Source: Dehalococcoidia bacterium UBA2991
GTDB taxonomy: Bacteria > Chloroflexota > Dehalococcoidia > Tepidiformales > Tepidiformaceae
Assembly: GCA_002346645.1 (NCBI GenBank)
Contig: DEAD01000014.1
Span: 87,043-151,042, forward strand
DNA: 64,000 nucleotides
Direction of reading: 5' to 3'
Numbering within the stretch: position 1 is the stretch's first letter; each line of letters begins with the position of its first letter. Positions 35,301-43,773 of this stretch are shown here, piece after piece. The notes beneath the pieces were generated by a model, which was not told the DNA's origin, did not search any database, and saw only the letters and a program-made list of their open reading frames with translations. A program made the position numbers and the translations under genes.

Positions 35301-36218
35301 TTAAACGAGACCTGAGCCGCGCAGGCGAGGGTCTAGCACGTCACGGATGGAATCGCCAAAGAAGTTAAAGGAGAGCACTGCAAGCGCTAAGGCTGCACCA
35401 GGGAAGATCACCAGCCACCACGCTAAGCGGAAGAAGGGGCGGTTGCCGGGTCCAAGATCCTGGGCCCACGAGGGAGTACCTGGCTCAAGGCCGAGACCAA
35501 GGAAAGTTAGGCTCGCCTCTGAGAGCATCGCAGCAGGAATAGTAATGCTCGCAGCAACGATCACTAAAGGTGCTAGATTCGGCAGTATGTGCCGAAACAT
35601 TATGCGGGCACTGGAAGCCCCTATCACACGAGCAGCCTCAACATAGGTGACCGACCGTTCCTGAATTACATTGCCACGGAAAAGACGCAAAGCAACAGGC
35701 GTAAAGGTAAAGGCAACGGCAAACATTAGAGTCTGAACGCTGCGGTCAAAGGCGGTGCTGAACATTAATAGCCAGAGAATGGCAGGCACCGAGATTATGA
35801 CTTCGATTATGCGGGAAACAACTGCGTCGACCAGGCCTCCAAGGAATCCTGCCGCAAGAGCGAGAATTACCCCCGCACCCATAGTGATCCCAACGGCTCC
35901 GATACCAATGAGCAGAGTTGGTCGTCCGCCATAGAGCACACGTGACCATACGTCCCGCCTACTTCGATCTGTCCCAAAGAAATGTTCACTACTCGGAGCT
36001 TCAAGAGCTGATGATTCCCGAATAGGTTTCTTTGGATTCACAGTGTTGAGTTCTGAAGCGAAAACAGTACCCACAACCAACAGAAGTATGATCACTGCGC
36101 CAAAAGTACCTAAGGGCTGGGTGCGTGCGAAACGCCAAAGAGCCTTGAGGCTTCTCTGCAAAACGTTCGGCCTGGCTTCAAAACCCAGGGAGCCAGCAAC
36201 TTCTTCAGCATTTGTCAT
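35301..36218 (-). CDS. ABC transporter permease, peptide/nickel type (DppC/OppC-like)
   Basis: A 305-residue inner-membrane permease with about six hydrophobic segments and the EAA loop TYVEAARVIGASSARIMFRHILPN, which contacts the ATPase. The N-terminal ~40 residues are cytoplasmic, as usual for OppC. I use ATG 36218, which has GGAG eight bases upstream and starts MTNAEEV; a TTG at 36236 is an alternative. It follows the DppB-like gene by 14 bases. No ATPase gene lies in the unit. Confidence 0.9.
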   Translation of the reverse strand: MTNAEEVAGSLGFEARPNVLQRSLKALWRFARTQPLGTFGAVIILLLVVGTVFASELNTVNPKKPIRESSALEAPSSEHFFGTDRSRRDVWSRVLYGGRPTLLIGIGAVGITMGAGVILALAAGFLGGLVDAVVSRIIEVIISVPAILWLLMFSTAFDRSVQTLMFAVAFTFTPVALRLFRGNVIQERSVTYVEAARVIGASSARIMFRHILPNLAPLVIVAASITIPAAMLSEASLTFLGLGLEPGTPSWAQDLGPGNRPFFRLAWWLVIFPGAALALAVLSFNFFGDSIRDVLDPRLRGSGLV

Positions 36219-36232
36219 AGCTGCGACTCCAA

Positions 36233-37180
36233 TCAATAGCGTATGCGTGGATCAATCCACGCATACGCTACGTCGACTATTAGGGTGATCAGGAGGAACC
36301 AAGAAGCAAAGACAACTGATACTGCCTGAATAATTACGAAATCACGTTCAACACTAGCCGAGAGAACCCAAAGTCCTATGCCTTGAATATTGAAAATGCT
36401 TTCCATGATTACGGAGCCGCCAAGAACGAGCCCAAACTGGAGGCCAATAATCGTGAAGAGAGCAATCATTGAGGGACGGAATACGTGTCGGGAAATAACA
36501 GCGAACTCCCTCAACCCCTTGGCTCGCGCAGTCCGCACCTGGTCGCTTCGGAGCACTTCGAGCATCGATGAACGAACAATACGGGCAATGGTTCCACCAC
36601 CCGCAAGCGCGATGACGAAGGCAGGGATAGCTATCACCCGCAAGTGCCCAAGCGGATCCCCCCAACCAACATAGTCGGGCGCTATCCTCATTCCCCACCA
36701 AACAGGCGGGAAGATGACTATCAATGTCGCTATCCAAAAGCCAGGAACCGACAAACCTATTACCGCGAGGAATCGCAGCACGTAATCAGAAAACTTTCCA
36801 GCCCTTACCGCAGAGACCATCCCAACAGGAACCCCGATCAGAAGAGTGAAGGCGATAGCCAAAACGCCTATCTGGGCGGTTTTCCCAATCCGTTCCAACA
36901 ACTCGTCATTCACATGATTGCGCTGGGAAAGGGAATATCCAAAGTCTCCACGGAGAACAATGTCGCCCAGCCACTTGAAGTACTGCCCAACTTTGTTCTC
37001 GTTCAGACCAAGCTCTTCGCGAACAACTTCGAAACACTTTGCATCGAAATTCCCTGCGGCTCCGCAACGAACATCTGCGGCATCACCAGGAACCGCACGC
37101 ATAAAAATAAAAACAACTACCGATATCAGCAGGAGGGTAAAGGGAATAATCAGGAGTCGACGGACGACATATGCCCCCAT
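36233..37180 (-). CDS. ABC transporter permease, peptide/nickel type (DppB/OppB-like)
   Basis: A 315-residue permease with six hydrophobic segments and the EAA-like loop SDQVRTARAKGLREFAVISRHVFRPS. The first helix begins MGAYVVRRLLIIPFTLLLIS as in DppB. The periplasmic loop after it carries two cysteines (VRCGAAG, AKCFEVV). It forms the channel with the DppC-like protein and receives substrate from the lipoprotein at 37257. The 76-base gap to that gene contains a strong hairpin. Confidence 0.91.
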   Translation of the reverse strand: MGAYVVRRLLIIPFTLLLISVVVFIFMRAVPGDAADVRCGAAGNFDAKCFEVVREELGLNENKVGQYFKWLGDIVLRGDFGYSLSQRNHVNDELLERIGKTAQIGVLAIAFTLLIGVPVGMVSAVRAGKFSDYVLRFLAVIGLSVPGFWIATLIVIFPPVWWGMRIAPDYVGWGDPLGHLRVIAIPAFVIALAGGGTIARIVRSSMLEVLRSDQVRTARAKGLREFAVISRHVFRPSMIALFTIIGLQFGLVLGGSVIMESIFNIQGIGLWVLSASVERDFVIIQAVSVVFASWFLLITLIVDVAYAWIDPRIRY

Positions 37181-37210
37181 TACGCCACCCTCCTACTTCC
37201 ACTAAACAGT

Positions 37211-37242
37211 ATTAGGAAGGGCCCACATGGGCCCTTCCTAAT
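37211..37242. terminator. Strong intercistronic hairpin between binding protein and permease
   Basis: A 14-bp perfect stem: ATTAGGAAGGGCCC (37211-37224) and GGGCCCTTCCTAAT (37229-37242) around loop ACAT. It lies after the binding-protein stop and before the permease start, both on minus. A T5 run follows on the plus strand only (37244-37248). On the minus strand the hairpin could partially terminate or protect the upstream mRNA, so that the binding protein exceeds the permeases, a common arrangement. Confidence 0.6.
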
Positions 37243-37256
37243 CTTTTTAAGACCAG

Positions 37257-39101
37257 TTAGCTACTAATCCACATGTTCTGAGCACGCCTGTATCCCATCG
37301 AAGCGTTGTTCGCGATATCGGGTACAGGAGGTACGTTCCTAAGAGCCGCACCCATAGCGTAGCGCTGAACAGAAGCAACTGGCAGAGGCAGCACACAGCA
37401 GAAGTTGGTGAAGATATAACGCTGCATGTCCTGAAGGACCTGCTTGCGCTCCTCCGGATCAACCGTTGCGCCCTGCTTGTCGTAGCGACCCTGAAGCTCA
37501 GTGCCAATCTCATTGGTGACCTCGATGATCTCGTCCGGATAGTAGGCCGAGAGTACGTGGTCAAAGGTGTAGAGACCCCCGAAGATTGCCCCATATCCGT
37601 TAGGCACGTAATGGGTCAACGCGTTGTAGTCAGGAATCGTTGAGAGTGAGTTCTCACCCGCAATGAAGTAGTGCCATATCTTCTCGCTAGGCGGCGCAGT
37701 AGCCATGGCCACATAGGTCGCAAGGTCTGCTGGCTCCTGCGTGGTGGAAACACCAAGATTCTCTTCAAGACTCTGAACGATGAACTCGATCAGGCGCGTA
37801 TTTGATGCAAACGTCGGAATGACAGTTACGAAGCCATCAGGGAAGACGTCGTCACCACCACCTTGCTCCCAGAGAGCACGTGCACGGGCCGGATCAAACT
37901 GCTGGAGTTCCCGAATCTCGTCCTGAGGAAGCACCTGGGAGAAGGCAGGGCCTACGGGAGCACCACGAACACCCTCACCGTCTAGGACAACATCGATTAT
38001 GCCCTCCCAATCAATTGCAAGAGAGACAGCCTCGCGAAGAAGCGGGTGCGGAGCCCACTTGTAAGCGTCCAGTTCCATAATGGAATGGTCGTTCGCAGGC
38101 CCTTCGATAATCTGGACGTTCTCCTCGCCTTCAAACAGCTGCGCCTGAATCGAGTCAACAGCTCCAAGGACGTGGGAATCACCGGCAAGCACGCGCGCCT
38201 CGCGGGCGGCCTGGTCGACGATAATTGAGTCCTCCCAGCGATCGATATAAGGCATATCAGCAGTGAAACGACCCCGAGCACTGGAATGTCCCCTGTAGTT
38301 CGGGTTTCGCTTATAGGTATTCCCGGTCTCGTCTATGGTGTCGAACATGTAGGCACCGCTGCCTGCATTCGGTACATCGACGAGGCTGCCATTTGCCTCG
38401 ACCAACTCGCGGTTAACAATCGCCATCGCGCTTGAGCCAAGAGAAGGAACTGCAGAGGCCCAGGGGAAAGCGAGGTTTATGGAGAGGGTAGTAGCGTCGG
38501 GTGTCTCGAAAGATGCACCCCGGTCCACACCCATCCAACCCCACTGCAGCTGGTTCACTTCAGAACCAAGCTCGGAGAGGCTCGTTGGGAAACGGCTGTA
38601 ACTGAAGGCAACATCTTCTGAAGTCATGTCGCGGCCATCAGCAGCTTCGGGATTGAATTTCAAGCCCTCTTCTAGACTGAAAACAAGAGTCGTAGCGTCG
38701 GGCTGCTCCCAACCTGTAGCCGCATCGCCCCAGGCCTCTTCCTCAACAAGGGAATAGCCCAAAAGGTGGTTATAGGTCAGTGCTGTCCAAGTGGCATCTG
38801 TAACGGTGACAGATGGATCAAGGGTTGTATTCTGCGCAGCTTTCTGGTGCAGGAAGGTGCCGCCACTCTGGATGGTCTCTGCCGCCTCTGTGGCAGCAGC
38901 CGTAGCCTCGGCAGCCTCTTCTGGCTCGTCAGGAGCCTCTGTGGCAGCAGCTTCAGAAGCAGGGGCACTGTCATCATCGTCATCGCCGCAGCCAACAGCG
39001 ACCAGCGCTGCAGCACCGGCCCCGACAGCTGCACCACCTGCTAAGACACGCCTCCGCGAAACCCGACGACGCCAGTACTTTCCCCAATAACCTTCTGCCA
39101 T
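37257..39101 (-). CDS. ABC transporter substrate-binding protein, family 5 (Tat lipoprotein)
   Basis: A 614-residue extracytoplasmic solute-binding protein of the peptide/opine/nickel (SBP_bac_5) family. The N-terminus has a twin-arginine signal (SRRRVLAGG) and a lipobox LVAVGC with cysteine 38, so it is probably Tat-exported, then lipidated and cut by signal peptidase II. A low-complexity Glu/Ala/Thr linker (about 45-77) follows, then the binding fold (GGTFLHQKAAQNTTLDPSVTV). GGGGGAACAC precedes the ATG. It heads the operon with both permeases. The ligand is unknown and may be a peptide or other small molecule. Confidence 0.93.
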   Translation of the reverse strand: MAEGYWGKYWRRRVSRRRVLAGGAAVGAGAAALVAVGCGDDDDDSAPASEAAATEAPDEPEEAAEATAAATEAAETIQSGGTFLHQKAAQNTTLDPSVTVTDATWTALTYNHLLGYSLVEEEAWGDAATGWEQPDATTLVFSLEEGLKFNPEAADGRDMTSEDVAFSYSRFPTSLSELGSEVNQLQWGWMGVDRGASFETPDATTLSINLAFPWASAVPSLGSSAMAIVNRELVEANGSLVDVPNAGSGAYMFDTIDETGNTYKRNPNYRGHSSARGRFTADMPYIDRWEDSIIVDQAAREARVLAGDSHVLGAVDSIQAQLFEGEENVQIIEGPANDHSIMELDAYKWAPHPLLREAVSLAIDWEGIIDVVLDGEGVRGAPVGPAFSQVLPQDEIRELQQFDPARARALWEQGGGDDVFPDGFVTVIPTFASNTRLIEFIVQSLEENLGVSTTQEPADLATYVAMATAPPSEKIWHYFIAGENSLSTIPDYNALTHYVPNGYGAIFGGLYTFDHVLSAYYPDEIIEVTNEIGTELQGRYDKQGATVDPEERKQVLQDMQRYIFTNFCCVLPLPVASVQRYAMGAALRNVPPVPDIANNASMGYRRAQNMWISS

Positions 39102-39466
39102 GTGTTCCCCCTTGAACCACGTTGTTAATTATTTCGGAATCAGAGGCGCATTCATACCGGAAGGTGGTGTTGCTCGCAATAGCAGTTCGTAGGAAAAGAA
39201 TGAGCCCAAAGAAGATCCTCCTGAGATGTAGCGCAGAATCCCCAGACTTCAAAGGACGACCTGCGCAACTTCAATATTTTCATTACCTTCCATCCCCAAA
39301 CGCCAAACTGGGCCTAAAGCCTGGACACAAACCGCCTTGCTCTAGGCACATTGCCTCAAAAAAGTCAGCGGAATAGCGGTAGCGAAGGGGGCGGGCTATG
39401 CTAGTTCTTCGCTCTAATAAACTAGGGGATCATAGCTTCCCCCCGACTCCGGAGAGAGGCCTACGG
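39102..39466. other. Divergent intergenic region (365 bases)
   Basis: The region separates the minus-strand binding-protein gene and the plus-strand acyl-CoA dehydrogenase. I see no convincing gene. A TATGCT element at 39397-39402 could be a -10 box for the dehydrogenase. An AATAATTAAC stretch near 39125 is AT-rich enough to hold the binding-protein promoter. GGAGAGAGG at the right edge is the ribosome-binding site of the next gene. Confidence 0.4.
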
Positions 39467-40636
39467 ATGGATTTTCGAGACAGCCCGGCGCAAACAGAAT
39501 GGCGCGGACAGGTTCAAGACTTCCTGCGCGACTACCTTCCAGACCAAATTCGAGGCAAATACCCCATGGGGAGCCCCGAAGAAGAAAAGCCACTCTGGGA
39601 AGCATGGAGGGTGGCTTTAGCGGAGCGGGGATGGATCGCACCGGCCTGGCCAGCAGCGTACGGCGGAGCCGGCATGAAGCCAATGGACCAGTTCATCCTT
39701 AGTCAGGAGTTTGCAGAAGCTGGTGCACCGCGACTAGGCGGCCTCGGACTAATGATGCTTGGCCCAACGCTTATTGAGCACGGTACCGAAGAGCAGAAGC
39801 AGGAGCACATTCCCGGGATCCTCGGCGGCGAGGTGGAATGGTGCCAAGGCTACAGCGAACCGGGCTCCGGATCAGACTTAGCCTCATTGCAAACACGTGC
39901 CGTTCGTGATGGGGACGATTACGTGATCAACGGACAAAAGATCTGGACGTCATTAGCTCACCGAGCACATTGGATGTTCATGCTGGCACGAACAGACCCC
40001 GATGCGCCAAAGCACAGAGGCATCACCTACTTTTTACTCGACATGAAGACCCCGGGGATTACAGTTCGTCCACTTGTCAATATGACGGGAGGCCACGACT
40101 TCAATGAAGTGTTCTTTGAGGACGTGCGGGTTCCTGCTAGAAACATCATCGGGGAAGTAAACCGGGGCTGGTACGTAGGTACGACAACATTGGACTTCGA
40201 GCGTTCCTCTATCGGAACACCGATCGGGCTTCGCCAGGCAGTGGAGCGTAATTTGACATGGCTACGCGAGCACGGAGAGGAACTTCCAAAGACAACGTAT
40301 GAGGCCGCCCGCTTCGAATGGGCAGAGCGTTTCATCGAAGTACAGACCGCAACAATGCTGGCCTACCGCATTATTTCGATGCAGGACGCAGGAGAGATTC
40401 CGAATGCGGAATCCTCGATCGCCAAGCTATTCACAACGGAATTAACACAGAGGATTTCCCGCACTGCCTCTCAAATGGTGGGAATGTGGGGAGATATCAC
40501 AGACGAGAAAGCACCACTTAAAGGCATGCCTGGACAGGGCTACGTCAACCAAGTGCGCGAGACAATTGCAGGCGGCACGAGCGAAATTCAGCGCAACATC
40601 ATCGCGACAAGAGGACTGGGACTTCCCCGGGCCTAG
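39467..40636 (+). CDS. Acyl-CoA dehydrogenase
   Basis: A 389-residue FAD acyl-CoA dehydrogenase. Motifs seen: WCQGYSEPGSGSDLASLQTRA (substrate/FAD loop), YVINGQKIWTSLAHRA, FNEVFFEDVRVPA and C-terminal TIAGGTSEIQRNIIA. In the last motif the position of the catalytic glutamate of MCAD (YEGT) is AGGT, as in FadE subgroups where the base lies elsewhere. Oxidises an acyl-CoA to the 2-enoyl-CoA and passes electrons to ETF. ATG 39467 has GGAGAGAGG upstream; earlier in-frame ATG 39398 is less likely. Confidence 0.92.
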   Translation: MDFRDSPAQTEWRGQVQDFLRDYLPDQIRGKYPMGSPEEEKPLWEAWRVALAERGWIAPAWPAAYGGAGMKPMDQFILSQEFAEAGAPRLGGLGLMMLGPTLIEHGTEEQKQEHIPGILGGEVEWCQGYSEPGSGSDLASLQTRAVRDGDDYVINGQKIWTSLAHRAHWMFMLARTDPDAPKHRGITYFLLDMKTPGITVRPLVNMTGGHDFNEVFFEDVRVPARNIIGEVNRGWYVGTTTLDFERSSIGTPIGLRQAVERNLTWLREHGEELPKTTYEAARFEWAERFIEVQTATMLAYRIISMQDAGEIPNAESSIAKLFTTELTQRISRTASQMVGMWGDITDEKAPLKGMPGQGYVNQVRETIAGGTSEIQRNIIATRGLGLPRA

Positions 40637-40660
40637 CCGTCGCCAGACAGAGGAAAAAAC

Positions 40661-41863
40661 ATGAGTGCCGCTACCGGAACTGAGACCAAGAATCTCATAG
40701 GGCGAGCGGAGGCGATCGCCTCCATCATCGCAGAGGATGTGGACGAAGCAGAAAGGCTTCGAAGGCTTACCGATCGCACTGTCCAAGCAATTAAAGAACA
40801 GGGTCTGACCGGGGTCTGGATTCCCGAATCATTAGGCGGACTCGAAGCATCACCACCAGAGGCCTTTCAACTTTTTGAGGCAGTGGCAAAGATCCATGGT
40901 TCCGCGGCATGGAACCTGTGGATCTGGTCAACCGGAGCCCGGCTCTCAGCCTCACTCTCCGAAGAAGGCGTTGAAGAGATGTTTACTAACGGACCCGATG
41001 GCGCCATTGGCGCAGGAGGGCTGTTTCCGCTCGTCCCAGCAATTCCAGTGGAGGGAGGTTACCGAGTAACCGGGCGCTGGCCCTATTGCAGTGGATCGGG
41101 GCACGCACAGTGGTTAGGCGGTGGCGCCATCATTCTCGAGAACGGTATGCCACGAATGACAGGAAATGGCATTCCCGAGATCGCTTTCGTCACGTTCAAA
41201 CGGGAAGACGTTGAGATTATCGATACTTGGCATGTTGTGGGCTTGAGGGCCACGGGAAGCAACGATGTTGCAGTACAGAATGGCTTTGTCCCTGAGCATC
41301 TTGTTTCGAGCTTTGGACCCGGAAGGCAGCTCGGTAAACACTTTCAAGGGCCCCTATATAGATACCCTTTAATGGCAATCTTAGCTGCACCGATTGGGAT
41401 AATTGCCACAGGAATCGCCCAGCGGGCTATCGACGAGTTCATAGAGCTTGCAGAGACTAAAACGGTTCGCACTTCCCCTGTACAGGCGAAAATCTCCGAA
41501 AATCAAGCCATCCAGAACGACGTCGCTAAGGCTTATGGCGCAGTTCAATCGGCACGCTCATGGCTGTACGAGGAAGTCGACAACGCTTGGCAGACCACAC
41601 TGCGCGGAGATCCCGTGGCAATCGAGCAGCGCCGAAACATCCAGATCGCGGGCACGAACGCAACGCGTAGTGCCTCCTACGCAGTAGGCCTGGTGCACGG
41701 GGCAGCGGGTGGAACTTCGGTCTACCAGACAAGCCCAATTGAGCGATGCTTCAGGGACGTCCACGCAGCCACACAGCATGCAGGCACATCGCCAAGAACA
41801 CTGGAGAGCGCAGGCAAGCTCCTACTGGGACTTCCATCCGACAACCCGCTCTTGCTCCAATAG
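40661..41863 (+). CDS. Acyl-CoA-dehydrogenase-fold flavin monooxygenase-like protein (group D)
   Basis: A 400-residue protein with the ACAD fold of the two-component flavin monooxygenases (HpaB/HsaA/DszC-like). Evidence is the flavin/substrate core GGYRVTGRWPYCSGSGHAQW, the DVAVQNGFVPEH region and the C-terminal HAATQHAGTSPRTLESAGKLLLG typical of that group. The ACAD catalytic glutamate is absent. It would use FMNH2/FADH2 from a separate reductase to hydroxylate or desulfurise a substrate. It follows the dehydrogenase by 24 bases, likely co-transcribed. Confidence 0.83.
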   Translation: MSAATGTETKNLIGRAEAIASIIAEDVDEAERLRRLTDRTVQAIKEQGLTGVWIPESLGGLEASPPEAFQLFEAVAKIHGSAAWNLWIWSTGARLSASLSEEGVEEMFTNGPDGAIGAGGLFPLVPAIPVEGGYRVTGRWPYCSGSGHAQWLGGGAIILENGMPRMTGNGIPEIAFVTFKREDVEIIDTWHVVGLRATGSNDVAVQNGFVPEHLVSSFGPGRQLGKHFQGPLYRYPLMAILAAPIGIIATGIAQRAIDEFIELAETKTVRTSPVQAKISENQAIQNDVAKAYGAVQSARSWLYEEVDNAWQTTLRGDPVAIEQRRNIQIAGTNATRSASYAVGLVHGAAGGTSVYQTSPIERCFRDVHAATQHAGTSPRTLESAGKLLLGLPSDNPLLLQ

Positions 41864-41884
41864 CAGGCGCAGGGCAGAGGTGAG

Positions 41885-42661
41885 TTAGTCTGCGGAAGCT
41901 GCGGCCCTGATTGGTTCTTTGGCCCACTCAATGCCACGACGGAGCAGCTCATAATAAGTTGGCTGCGTCCAAGCACCCAACTCCGCAACAGGCCACTCCG
42001 GGATACTCATCGGAGGGTCCTGCATATCGTATTTGGAGCGCCTATGACCTGGGGTGAGGTAAAGCACTTCCCCTTTTCCTACAGGATGGAGATACATCAC
42101 CAGGCGAGGCTCGTCCTTTGGCCATTCGTGCTCGTAGAACCCTGGTCCGCTGTCACCAGACCAGCGGGTCTCCATTAGGGGAATTACTTCCCCATGATAT
42201 TCGCAAAGGTACAGCTCATCCTCTGTTTCCCAGGGCTCAATACCGGCCACGAGAGGATGGTCCTTTGCCGAATCGCTGACGGTAATGGCATACGGCTCGA
42301 TGGCAGGGTGAGAGAGGAATTGACTTCCCAGCGTTTCCATAAGGACAGGGTAATCGCGTGGGCAGTGAATACCGTCCTCCTGGAAATCCATAACAGAGTT
42401 GGTTCCATGAAGGGCAAACCAGCGCTTGCCGCCCGCAACGAAGTCACGGACCACCTTTTGCTCCTCAACGGTGGGGTGGATGTCACAGGTGTAGCTAATT
42501 AGAAAGTCTGCAGCAGCAATAGCTTCAACATTGCTGTAGTCCTCACCAATACGAACTCGGACATCAACATCCTCATGGAGGAGCTTCAATACTTCGAGGC
42601 GAGCGAAGTTGATATCGTGCCACTTTCCCCCTGCTATGAGATATGCATCAATTCGGGGCAT
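41885..42661 (-). CDS. ThuA-like domain protein
   Basis: A 258-residue ThuA-type protein: IDAYLIAGGKWHDINFARLEVLKLL start, FALHGTNSVMDFQEDG, then the YHGEVIPLMETRWSG and LYLTPGHRRSKYDM segments. It is a diverged relative of the ThuA-like protein at 13225. GGGAGG five bases before the ATG. The function is not established. Convergent with the flavin enzyme at 40661 and downstream of the SDR at 42759. Confidence 0.77.
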   Translation of the reverse strand: MPRIDAYLIAGGKWHDINFARLEVLKLLHEDVDVRVRIGEDYSNVEAIAAADFLISYTCDIHPTVEEQKVVRDFVAGGKRWFALHGTNSVMDFQEDGIHCPRDYPVLMETLGSQFLSHPAIEPYAITVSDSAKDHPLVAGIEPWETEDELYLCEYHGEVIPLMETRWSGDSGPGFYEHEWPKDEPRLVMYLHPVGKGEVLYLTPGHRRSKYDMQDPPMSIPEWPVAELGAWTQPTYYELLRRGIEWAKEPIRAAASAD

Positions 42662-42698
42662 TGCGGCCTCCCTGTGAAAAATGCGCTAGCGACGATTC

Positions 42699-42748
42699 GC
42701 GAAGAGTCCCGCAACTACAACAAAGTAGAAGTAGCGCGGGACTCTCGC
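42699..42748. terminator. Terminator-like hairpin between SDR and ThuA-like gene
   Basis: GCGAAGAGTCCCGC at 42699-42712 pairs with GCGGGACTCTCGC at 42736-42748, leaving one bulged A; further inner pairs CTAC/GTAG shorten the loop. It lies just downstream of the minus-strand SDR stop (42759) and upstream of the ThuA-like gene. No T-run follows directly, so the terminator role is likely but not proven. Confidence 0.5.
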
Positions 42749-42758
42749 AAGTTGCGAT

Positions 42759-43556
42759 CTAGAAGGCCACCCTACGGGTAAAGCCACCGTCGACAACGAT
42801 ATTGACACCCGTAGTGTGGCTAGAGGCTGGACTAGCAAGGAAGGCTGCCACGTTGGCTACTTCCTCACCGCTGCCCATCTGGCCAGCAAGGGAATCGGGC
42901 TTGCTTTTGCTACGCAGAGGAATGCCGTTAGCAATCATCTCAAAGAAAGGTGGCATCGCCTGCTCGATGTTGTGCCACGGACCACCTTCAAAGTAGGTGG
43001 GGCCGGGCGAGACTACGTTGAAGCGGATTCCCGCTGGGGCGTGCTGCTGAGCAGCGAAGGAAGCGTAGTTCAGAAGTGCAGCCTTCATTGCTCCGTAGGC
43101 ACCTGCCGAAGTGGCCGGTGGCGGCGGAAAGGCCTCTACTGCTGCCGAAGTGCTGATAACAACAACGCTAGCAGCTTCGGACTCAGTGAGGAACGGAAGT
43201 GCTGCTTCAACCCCATTCACTGTGCCCATCATGTCGATGGCAAAGTGCTCATTCCAAAGAGTGCCACCGCCTCCAGCAGAGGCATTGCTTACGTAGATAT
43301 CGACGCCACCAAGCTCGGCGGCGCTAGCCTCAACCCAAGCCTTCAGGGCATCTCCATCGCCTACATCGCAGGCGCTGCCACAAACATTCGTGCCATGGCT
43401 CTTCAATGCAGCCACTGCGGATTCGACCTTTTCGGGGGTGCGTGCACAGATAGCAACATCAGCCCCTTCTGCAGCGAGCGTATTCGCTATGAAGTTGCCA
43501 ATGCCCTGACTGGCAGCCGTTATGAGGGCTTTCTTGCCTTGCAGTCCAAGATCCAT
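42759..43556 (-). CDS. SDR family oxidoreductase
   Basis: A 265-residue SDR with TAASQGIG cofactor motif, SNASAGG in place of NNAG, serine in ISTSAAVEA and YGAMK active site. The C-terminal TTGVNIVVDGGFTRR is FabG-like. ATG 43556 is preceded by GGGAGG; the longer frame upstream would overlap the divergent promoter region of the dehydrogenase operon. Substrate unknown. Confidence 0.85.
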   Translation of the reverse strand: MDLGLQGKKALITAASQGIGNFIANTLAAEGADVAICARTPEKVESAVAALKSHGTNVCGSACDVGDGDALKAWVEASAAELGGVDIYVSNASAGGGGTLWNEHFAIDMMGTVNGVEAALPFLTESEAASVVVISTSAAVEAFPPPPATSAGAYGAMKAALLNYASFAAQQHAPAGIRFNVVSPGPTYFEGGPWHNIEQAMPPFFEMIANGIPLRSKSKPDSLAGQMGSGEEVANVAAFLASPASSHTTGVNIVVDGGFTRRVAF

Positions 43557-43687
43557 GGTATAAAAACCTCCCTTTTGTTGGGTGCGACCGGGCGGTTCTG
43601 GCGCCGCGGCCGCCTGTTTGGCAGGGCGGGATTCTAGAGAGTCGCGCTCTCCTCGGAAAGTCCGATGCAAAAAAAGGGGGGGCACCT

Positions 43688-43715
43688 TTGTCAGGTGAGA
43701 ACGGTCCTGTACCAT
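43688..43715 (+). promoter_or_regulatory. Putative sigma-70-type promoter of the 2-oxoacid dehydrogenase operon
   Basis: TTGTCA (43688-43693) and TACCAT (43710-43715) are separated by 16 bases and lie 58 bases before the GTG start of the E1 alpha gene. This agrees with a -35/-10 promoter, but was found by eye and the consensus match is partial. Confidence 0.4.
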
Positions 43716-43773
43716 GCTCGGGCGCTCAGGCGCCCACGAAGGCGTCCCTATCTTTGGGTGCTCGGAGGCGGCC

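Noticed and set aside
42816..43637. 273-residue plus-strand ORF opposite the SDR at 42759
   Set aside because: Antisense to a clear SDR with conserved motifs; no ribosome-binding site or family match.
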